DNA from: Chytriomyces cf. hyalinus JEL632
Taxonomy: Eukaryota > Chytridiomycota > Chytridiomycetes > Chytridiales > Chytriomycetaceae
NCBI GenBank assembly: GCA_025435555.1
Contig: JAIWWG010000150.1
Span: 1-53,434 of the forward strand
Length of the DNA stretch: 53,434 nucleotides
Reading direction: 5' to 3'
The notes below the pieces were generated by a model. That model ran no database searches. It worked only from the letters and a program-made list of their open reading frames with translations, and had not been told where the DNA came from. Both the position numbers and the translations under genes were made by a program. Shown here piece by piece: positions 45,744 to 53,434 of this stretch; the first letter of the stretch is position 1, and every line of letters starts with the position of its first letter.

Positions 45744-46065
45744 TCTGTCTCATATCTGAAAAAATAAAGCGTGTCAAGAGTTGTTGGAGTTGCAACACAC
45801 GATGACAGAATAAGCTGAGCCAACCTGCGTTGTCCGGTGCTATACCTTAAACGAGTCTGTGTCTGGTCTGACGATATTAACCCTTTTCTCGCTACCCCTG
45901 CTATTCTTTTTTGATCGTACGGCATGGCTTCTGGTCAAGGCCAATCTCAAAGTAACTAATAAATATAACCCCAATGCGTCTTCATATTTCAGTGCTATGT
46001 CAAGAGACATACCAAAGTTTTTAAAATGGGAGAAACATCCAGATGAAATATAACACATCAGAACA
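45744..46065. other. Intergenic, no gene seen
   Basis: 322 bases between ALG6 and the CREST-like gene. It contains AATAAA at 45763-45768 (20 bases past the ALG6 stop). A 64-codon frame within it shows no conserved content. Confidence 0.5.
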
Positions 46066-46638
46066 ATGGCCGCCAGTCATGCGTCGAGTTCGAGTCGCAG
46101 CCAGCCGATGATGCCGTTGAATATCAACAATCTGGTCCTCTCTCTAACGAATCTATATGCGTTGCGGGGCATCTCCATGGCTCTAAGCCAGGCAGTCACC
46201 TTTGGCGAGCCCAAGTTTTATCTTCTCTCTCTTGCGCTCTCGCTGTCTATGTGCGCATCGGTGGCGTATCACTGGTGCGAGCGCAGCTATCGAGGACACT
46301 TACACATGGGTGGTCGCCGCATTCTCGCTCAAAACATCGACGCCGTGGCTGAGGAGAGGACGCTTCTGGCCGTGGATCGTGTTTTATCGCTGACCAGCAT
46401 CGCAGCGGTGGTGATCGCATGCTCACCTGACGCCGTGCTGCGTGTGGCTTCAGCGCCACAGTCTGCGTGGGTTTTGCCCCTGGCTGTGGCTTGTGCGCTG
46501 GTGGGGGAGTTGAACTCTGTCATGAGTGACACCTTCTTGGGCGTGTCAGGTTATGCCTGGTTTCATGGCGTCGGATGGCACCTTCTTGTCTTCCACTTGC
46601 CTGTGCTGTGCATTGCCGAGGCAACGAAGAACCGATGA
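46066..46638 (+). CDS. Small multi-pass membrane protein, CREST-like
   Basis: Intronless frame of 190 residues with about six hydrophobic segments. It is not firmly identified. Residues match the pattern of the CREST superfamily (alkaline ceramidases, PAQR, Per1, TMEM8/myomaker): Ser65-x3-His69 in SVAYHWCE at a membrane segment end, Asp104 in AVDRVLSL, and His167, His172 and His177 in FHGVGWHLLVFH. CREST proteins use Ser, Asp and three His to bind zinc in lipid hydrolases. The spacing of the last histidines (x4 rather than x3) is unusual. The protein is far shorter than ceramidases, so an inactive or new subgroup is possible. Confidence 0.6.
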   Translation: MAASHASSSSRSQPMMPLNINNLVLSLTNLYALRGISMALSQAVTFGEPKFYLLSLALSLSMCASVAYHWCERSYRGHLHMGGRRILAQNIDAVAEERTLLAVDRVLSLTSIAAVVIACSPDAVLRVASAPQSAWVLPLAVACALVGELNSVMSDTFLGVSGYAWFHGVGWHLLVFHLPVLCIAEATKNR

Positions 46639-46851
46639 CTTAAGCCGTGTCTTGGGCTTCAAAAGGGACCACTTCGATACAATGCAGCGTCAGCAGAATA
46701 AAATGGCGAGTCTCAATAACGATGTTAAAGTCCGAATGTCACACTTATCGGTCAGCTGCAAATGGTCAAGAATTTTACAGTCCGAACTGCGAAATTCGGA
46801 CACACTATCGAAAAAGTTAAAAAAAAACAAAAAGAAGTGTAAACCTAACGA

Positions 46852-49800
46852 ATGGAGGCGCTCATCTCTGCCAGCGAGCGCGTGATCGCGCACAAGCACG
46901 GCGGCGAATCGCTGCGTGCTCTTTGCGCCGAAATAGAAGCGGCGCTGTCCGTCGTCGGAGGCACGGCTGTGGCACATGAGGACTTGGACCCTGTCGAAGC
47001 TGCAGCCATTTCCCTTTGGAACGAGTCGGTGGCGATACGGGGGTCTGATTTGGAGGTCTCTTGATGCTGTGACACGCCGCGCTCGATACCATGCACTGCT
47101 CAACATTCCATTCACAATTTAGACGGTGGTCAGGCTCCGCGGTACTGCACTCATGATGCTTCATATGGTAGCAAATCAGGTCGCTGGATCTTCATCTTCT
47201 GTACAAGGTTCGTATTTATTTTGCTTTCCCTTCATGAGGATGTTCTGACTATAAAAATTTACAGTCCGTGCACGCATATTGACCATTGCCGTTGCGACGG
47301 GTCGCGCATACCACGAATTCGGGGAAACGGACAATGCTGACATGGCGTTCGAACTTGCTGCAAAATACGCACAAGACGAAACCGAAGAACCGCACTATTC
47401 GAATGACAAAGTCGCAAAGGAATCAGCAATGTTACTGAATTATCGCGTGAGGCCATCGCCGTTTGTTTCTTAATGTTTAGGATTGACTTGCACCGGATAC
47501 CTAGGCCGAAATCCTGTGGCGAAAAAATCAATCCAATGTGGCATTCCATTTGATGAATCGCGCCTGCAATTCACGGTTCATTGAAAAGTTAACCATCAGA
47601 GAAATTGAGGTCATTGCAGGTATGTTTCCTTTCTCAATCCTTATTTTAGATCCAGTGTTACTTGCCATCGAAAGTCGTCCTGACCTTTTGTCCAAGAAAC
47701 ATGTAAAAATCTGGCGGCTATATCCGAGAAAAAAACCGACAGTGTCCAGTGGCTCAAAGTATGCTTGAACTTGCTGCTTGGTTTAATTCCTACACCAAAG
47801 ACTGAAGCAAGAAAGGTGATATATTTTTTAAAGATTTCTCGATAGTCCGGGTATCAAACCCTTCTTACTCTATTCATAAATCCATTTCAGACGCAAATAC
47901 TTCTGCTTCTTGCCTCTGAATACTATCAACTAGACTCCCTTGACATTGCCGACACAATCGTGACCCAACTCTTGAATGTAATACTGTCTCACCGCAACAC
48001 ACTGTCTATATTAACTATTATGCCATTTTCAAACCTGCAACTTCCAGGAAACTGAAGGCTTAATAGCTCTTTCAGCCTTTCTCATCAAATTTAAAATATT
48101 GGATAAACGGCAAGTCAAAGATCCCGAATCCTATAGTACTGCGTGCAAACTCTTGCAGGAACGAGTTGCATTAGTAAACGCGAAAGAAGATGCTATTAAT
48201 CTGTAAGATACATACCCAAACCCTGTTTCTCATTCCTAAAAAATGACCTACAACTCTACCACACAGTCTGTTCACGATACTGCACTTGATTGCGCCGCAC
48301 AGCACACCAGACGCACTGAAACTGGCTGACTGGCTCCTTGCCCAGAATGAGTCTATCCCGGAGAAGGCGTCATTATTTGAACGCGTCTTTTTAGTCAAAA
48401 TTCATCTTTTGGCGTCCCCGACGAGTAAAATTGTCAAAGAGGAAGCCCTGGAGAGTGTCAAAGCAGTGATTCGAACCATTGGTGTTGCTGGTAACGTGTC
48501 CAGCAATGGATCCAGCTGCGCGCAAATGATTGTTTGGAGAAGCGGGATCAATGCAATGAATGAGCACAGGTATTTCACGAAAGTTATCTTAGTAGCATAT
48601 TTTTGAACAGCTTACTATTGAATGTTCAGATATCAAGACGCAATCGATTGGCTAAATGTGGCTCTGAAGCTTGTCACGGGCGCCTCAAACGATGATAGAA
48701 ACTCTGCAAGCATTCAGCTGAAACTTGCTTTGGCATGTGGGGCATGCGAATTAAACTCTTCATGCTGAAAACTAATCTGCTCCGCATATTTTCAGATTCT
48801 CAACTGAGAAGGCATGACGAGGCTATGGAAGCGTGTACAAGTTAAGACCTCCCTTCTGATTTCGGTAGCCGATTTATAACAATCCTTCTTCCCAAACTAG
48901 GAGTATTGGCTTGCAAGGATCAATCATTGTCCATGTCGGCAGTGTACATACAATTTCTGGTTCATTTGGAAGAGAACCAAATTAAACTCGCGGAATCATG
49001 TTTGACGGACCTCGCTTCGCGACTCAAGAAAATGGGCGATCGAAAAAAAGAACTGTCTTTTCTTTTAACATCAATGGAAAGATGGTATGTTCGTCATGGT
49101 TTTGAGGTTATTTTCAGCTACTTTGAATTGTGTAGATAGCTGACTCCATTTCCTACATCCTCCAAGCTTCAAAAACGGAAACCAACAACTTTTAAAGCAC
49201 GTTCTTGCGATGATTGCCAAGCAATGCCGCATTGAAGATAACGAATATTGGAAACGAGTTCTGCTGGTCATCACTAGGTTTCCAATACTTGCTTTTCCAA
49301 GCTGCTTCTGTCTCTGACAACGTGTGTAAACAAAAGGTGCTTAATAAGACTCTCGATGGTTTCCGATACTTCTGAACTCGGTCTGGGCGAGTACACTGAG
49401 ATTTTGAATCACATGGAGCAAGGTTAGAGGTGCAAATGGAGAGTCCCGTGTGTTTACTATCAATCATTCCTATACAGCTTCAAAATTATTGGAGTCTGCC
49501 AATCAGCAAGTTTCTGATGAATTCCCACCTATTCAATCTGAATTCGAGTGGTTTCGCCAAACATGCTGGAATCTCGCAATCAAAACAGCTGTGAATTTCT
49601 CCACCGTTTCATGCCAGTTTTTCAGTTGCTCTGCGAGAATTTTGAGTCTCGGCGTGGCTGAAGGCACGGAACCTTCTCTGGAACTCTTGAATAACAAAAA
49701 GATCAGGTAGCGCATTTGTTTTTGTTCACTTATCATTCGATTATTTATCAAGCACCATGTTAGTCTGTATGTTGCGCTTCTTGGAGAAGTGGAGCAGGCA

Positions 49801-51026
49801 AGAGACGCCGGCCAAGCAGGAGTTGAACATATCCAACGGGCCCGAAGTCTTCTGGATGGTGAGATTTCAGACCTTTGAATGAAGCAACAAATCTGACGAT
49901 AATTCTTCTACCCGCGATCGTGAACCAGATTTGTTGAGCACTTGCCGCAAGTTGATTCTTACAGATGCGGGTCTGACTGGAAAGGACAAAATCTATCATG
50001 AATCACTTGCGCTCGAATACGAACTTATCTTGCTTGAATACGAGTATCTGAAACCAGGGGGATCAATTTTAGAATCGATTCGGCAATGCGTCACGGTAAA
50101 TCAACGCTTTTTGAGATATGGAACTTGAAGTTGTTCAAGGTGGAATATCAAACCCTTAGCGCGCAACGGAGGAAGTCTTCCCTGTCAAGATTTTTCAACG
50201 GATGGCAGATCTTTGTTTGCGAATGAATCCTCCCAGTAGCGTCGTGTTCTTCACCGTGGGTGCGGCGCTGGCGGCCATGATGAAACAAGAAACTCATTTG
50301 GATCTGCAGCAATTTGCTCAATGGTATTTTGCATTCAGGGCAACTGCAAAATTTTTATGGTCTCAAGCCGTTTTATTTTTTGCAAAGGTTGCGGCTAATG
50401 ATTTCGGCTTCTCCAACAACGGAAGTCTCGATTGAAATGTATCAGCAAGCGCTTGAGATTATGCAGTCAAGTGGCGGAATGCGGTCATACCCAGAAGATG
50501 AAATCCAATGGTATTATTTTCCATTTTTCCTCTTCGAATCCTAAACCTGAGCAAGTAAAAATTCAAAAATTCAATACAGGCTTCAAAATACGGCATGGTG
50601 AGTGATGCTTGATTTATGGTTTCAAATTGCCGTGCTAAAATATTGTTGCATTGTGCATCTGTTCAAATCTGCATAGGAATAACGGTTGCGATGTATGTTA
50701 AATCTTTAAAGTGCATTCATAATAGTTTATGCACTGACCAAAATGAGATACAGTTTTTCAGGTTTCGGCGGTGTTTCATATTCTCAGATTGGTGATACCC
50801 GCCCTCACACCTTTGTTTACCTTCACCGATTTGTAGCGCTGGAGATAAGGAGAATGCTGTCATGTGGTGCGAGATGGCGCTTAAAATCTGTGTGCATCTT
50901 CCTGAAGATTGTGCGGATCAAGTGGCGCAGGTATTTAGCGATTCCAACCAACTTGCATTGTCCATCTTACACCATGCCATCGAATTTCAGATGACGCGAG
51001 ATTATGGCGAGATATTGGCTGAATAA
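46852..51026 (+). CDS. SPO22/ZIP4-like meiotic TPR protein
   Basis: Predicted 910-residue helical-repeat protein of the SPO22/ZIP4/TEX11 family, needed for meiotic crossovers and synapsis. Twenty-three exons: 46852-47055, 47123-47207, 47265-47446, 47505-47619, 47697-47815, 47891-47977, 48048-48202, 48267-48569, 48630-48736, 48796-48840, 48901-49084, 49167-49277, 49337-49422, 49478-49706, 49764-49858, 49929-50095, 50160-50323, 50388-50510, 50580-50597, 50677-50692, 50754-50761, 50837-50930, 50991-51026. Family signature SEFEWFRQTCWNLAIK is near residue 615, and a second block EIQWLQNTAWNNGCD runs across exons 18-20. Repeats of the TPR type throughout. Exons 19-21 have 18, 16 and 8 bases. Meiosis is implied for this organism. 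Confidence 0.82.
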
Positions 51027-51102
51027 AGTCGATCTTGGCTGAGACGCCACCGTCAACTTGTTCAGCCAGAGTGAAAATAAAACAAAATAGAAGTGACATA
51101 AA

Positions 51103-52397
51103 ATGGAGGCCTACGCCCTGTTTGTTCAGACAATTGCCAGCCAACCCATTTCGACGTTGACCGACTTTGGCTTTACATCACCGGTCAATTCAGCGGACGA
51201 AAGCGTGATCGTCGTGGAGGGCAACCTCGGAATCGCCGCCAATCACATCGAAGCCTTGTGGAGACATGCCCACGCTCTCTACTTTGGCGCAACCAACACC
51301 TTGGACAAGAAAGACTCTTCAGTACTCTTGCTTTTATTCAATCCAGAACTATACTCTGCGTGGAACGTAAGGTGCGCAAATCCAGCTAAATTATAACTGG
51401 GCGTGTGTGAATTCAAACAAACTACAGGAAGACCCTGCTGAAAACCGGCGCAGTCTCTCTCTCAAACGAACTCGCACTCGTGAACCTAGTTTTGTCAAAG
51501 CATCCGAAGAGACCCGCGGCATGGGCGCATCGTGCGTGGCTCCTCCCGCAACTGGTGTCAACAACATTGCCTGAACATATCGATGCATTTTACGCGGGAG
51601 AATTGGAAGTATGTCGAAAAGCTGCCTTACGGCATCGAATGAACTACCACGCGTGGACATATCGATGGAAAGTTGTCCGCAATGCTTCTTTGCAGGTGAA
51701 AGAAATGATCTGTCAGCTTCACGAAATAGACTAAATCCATCAAATTTAGTTCAAACTCTTCGCGTTTCAAGAAGCGAAAGCGTACATTTCGTCCCACATA
51801 AGCGAGCACTCAGCATTTGCTCACGCGCTTGCAATTCTCGAATCCATCAAAAACGAAAAGATTCAACCGCAACCTGACACAGTCAAAGCGCTTTTTAATT
51901 CGGAGTTGAACGAGACAATGTATCTGATTGCGCGGTATCCGGGACACAAATCGCCGTGGTGCTACTTGCAAGGCCTGTTTCTCATTGCAAACGGGCCAGA
52001 AAGCTGTGAAACAGCTTCATTGTCTCTTGATGATTTGCGATTTGAAGACTCATGGTTCGACAGAGTATTGGCAAGCAGGGAGGACGGGCGCCTTTTTTCC
52101 GACGTGGATGTTTTAGACTGGTTAAAGGTGTGGATTGCGGAGTTAACGTGGGAGGAGACGGTGCTGCCGCGGAGGTTGGTGGCATTTTCAACGTGGATCA
52201 TTGCGGCTTCCAGGGTCGTGAGTGCAAGCCATATTGAGGAGGCACCGATCATGTGGAAAAATCAGATAGAAGCCGCATTGGACTTTCAGCTGTATTTACT
52301 GCAAGGACGAGACGGCTCTGAGGATCTTCGGATGCACGTGAAAGGGCTTATTGAGAGGGAAGGCACATGTCCTGCGTTCCTTCTTATGACTCCTTGA
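51103..52397 (+). CDS. PTAR1: PTAR1-like prenyltransferase alpha subunit
   Basis: Predicted 394-residue alpha-subunit-repeat protein. Exons: 51103-51371, 51428-51695, 51750-52397. Prenyltransferase alpha repeats are visible: FNPELYSAWNVRKTLL, HPKRPAAWAHRAWLL, RMNYHAWTYRW, YPGHKSPWCYLQGLF. Human PTAR1 forms GGTase-III with RABGGTB and geranylgeranylates proteins such as Ykt6 and FBXL2. The beta subunit is not in the window. The gene follows SPO22 closely and converges on the exonuclease, with AATAAA at 52415 and the reverse signal at 52447. Confidence 0.85.
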
Positions 52398-52414
52398 GGC
52401 CTGGTTCAATAGTC

Positions 52415-52420
52415 AATAAA
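52415..52420 (+). terminator. Poly(A) signal AATAAA (PTAR1)
   Basis: AATAAA 17 bases after the PTAR1 stop codon. Confidence 0.5.
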
Positions 52421-52446
52421 AAAAGCGGGAAAATACTGATGCATCA

Positions 52447-52452
52447 TTTATT
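52447..52452 (-). terminator. Poly(A) signal on minus strand (exonuclease)
   Basis: TTTATT on plus strand, 28 bases past the exonuclease stop; the two convergent 3' ends are within 84 bases. Confidence 0.45.
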
Positions 52453-52480
52453 CCTTTTAGCTCTCGCGTATCGCACTCAA

Positions 52481-53434
52481 TCACTTCACCTTTTTGGCCT
52501 CGTAATTCTCAGCTTTTGGGCTCCACCTCTTTTTCAAAAGCGCCTTGTACACTTCAAAACCGACTAAGGCATCCATTGCAGCGTAGTGGATCATTTCATC
52601 GCGTAGATATGCTGCTTCCCAGTTTGTTATACGCAGGCTGTCCGACTTGTCCAGTTTATGATTCAATAGTCTCTCACTCAGCTTTTTAAGAGAAACGCGC
52701 TCTTTAACAAACAGCTCCGGGCACACCTCCTTTGCCAGCTGTGACAGTTCAATGTACCCGCCGAGCGAAATTCCAAAGTCTCTGAGTGCATTCGGGTTGG
52801 GAGTTTAGATAGCGTGGGAGCGGGACAAATTTCAAGGACAAGATACCGGTTCAACTTTGCAGCATCCCCGCGAATGTTCATTCCCACTTTCTTGATTTGC
52901 GCATTCTCCAAGTAATCTATCAGAACTTTGGGAACAGGTTTTTGAAATCCGCCCGTCAGCATTTTCAGACGAAAGAGTCCAACTGACGATCCGTTGCAGA
53001 TTTGAATAAGAGCTGTTTTTGCAGCTGGATGACCACGGCGCAAAACAACGTTCCACTCTAAATCGACAGATACGAGGGGTCCTCTGAAAGCAGCAAGCGC
53101 GGCAACGGAGTTCAGAGCCCGAGAGAATGAAAGCGAACGTGGAAATGAAAATTTCAACTTACGATCCACAAGTGTTTAATACGCGCGGTAAAGTTGCCAA
53201 CGAGTCGCAGATGTGAATGCTGACGCCGGACAGCGAGATTGTGGAGGTTGGCGTCGCAGGAATTGAAGGGGGGTCCAACGGCGTTGATTTGACTCTGCGT
53301 TGCCTCTTTTTGGAGGGTTTCACTACGTCAACCGGAATAATGTCTGTGATGGAAGGTTGGTGTGATGGTTTGGGTTGCTGGACACTGTCAATGGGATTGA
53401 GCTGATCGGAGCGAGTTTTTCGAACATTGCGCGC
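52481..53434 (-). CDS. WRN-type 3'-5' exonuclease (partial, 5' end missing)
   Basis: Minus-strand gene whose start lies beyond the window. Visible exons: 53434-53163 (partial), 53083-52847, 52781-52481. The DnaQ-like exonuclease domain has DxE in SVDLEWN, ALIQIC, KVGMNIRGDAAKL with the third aspartate, and YAAMDA with the fourth (Y-x3-D). This is the DEDDy class of Werner-syndrome exonuclease-like proteins, which act on DNA ends. The visible N-terminal part is Pro/Ser/Lys-rich (VKPSKKRQRRVK may be a nuclear signal). No helicase domain follows, so it is an exonuclease-only form, as in plants and some fungi. C-terminus is short and Lys-rich. Confidence 0.85.

Noticed and set aside
45859-46053. 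Short frame between ALG6 and the CREST-like gene
   Set aside because: 64 codons, no family likeness and no splice signals that join it to either neighbour.
50324-50338. A 15-base intron in SPO22 joining to WATAKFLW
   Set aside because: A 64-base intron with the same donor gives the family-like WLRLMISASP and keeps frame.
1-53434. Mobile elements, CRISPR arrays, rRNA
   Set aside because: No transposase or reverse-transcriptase-like frames, no spaced direct repeats and no rRNA-like sequence were seen on either strand.

Overview
The window is nuclear DNA of a fungus, probably an early-diverging (chytrid-like) lineage. The genes are dense and intron-rich, with GT-AG introns mostly 50-100 bases long and T-rich before the acceptor. 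The products include a Crt10-like WD protein (a fungal family) and a fungal-type FAR-17a/AIG1 protein, next to METTL14, PTAR1, ASCC2 and Rabin8/Sec2 homologues that yeasts often lack or have changed. The lineage is inferred from gene content alone; no rRNA or mitochondrial marker is present. I saw no transposon, CRISPR array, rRNA or convincing tRNA.

Layout. 1-2264: a poorly resolved plus-strand gene with four PAM2-type (poly(A)-binding-protein-binding) motifs. 2891-5291: FAR-17a/AIG1-like membrane protein, then an intronless LRR protein. 5473-7072 (minus): kynurenine aminotransferase, head to head with an AVT3-type vacuolar amino-acid transporter (7347-10101). 10381-11738: nucleoside hydrolase. 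11854-15183 (minus): Crt10-like protein and an unidentified acidic/Ser-rich protein. 15841-22754 (plus): GCK-III/Ste20 kinase, ASCC2, M17 leucyl aminopeptidase. 22868-26196 (minus): METTL14 and a dynamin-like GTPase with two C-terminal membrane segments. 26255-31844 (plus): exosome subunit CSL4, then CLASP. 32436-38194: two small related PH-like proteins flanking a Sec2/Rabin8 Rab GEF and a DNAJB6-like co-chaperone. 38407-43662 (minus): UTP23, PBDC1/Chp1 and MRD1, a run concerned with ribosome and eEF1A biogenesis. 43745-52397 (plus): ALG6, a CREST-like membrane protein, SPO22/ZIP4, PTAR1. 52481-53434 (minus): a WRN-type 3'-5' exonuclease cut by the window edge.

Most gene models were joined by hand: each junction keeps phase and restores a recognisable family sequence, and the finished models end in frame. 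The most notable results are the four-PAM2 gene, very small exons (8, 16 and 18 bases in SPO22/ZIP4, 7 in PBDC1, 13 in the kinase), the dispersed pair of PH-like paralogues, a small possible CREST hydrolase, a METTL14 with a DPPL motif, and a nearly overlapping divergent start (GTPase/CSL4). All assignments rest on remembered family patterns; no database search was possible.
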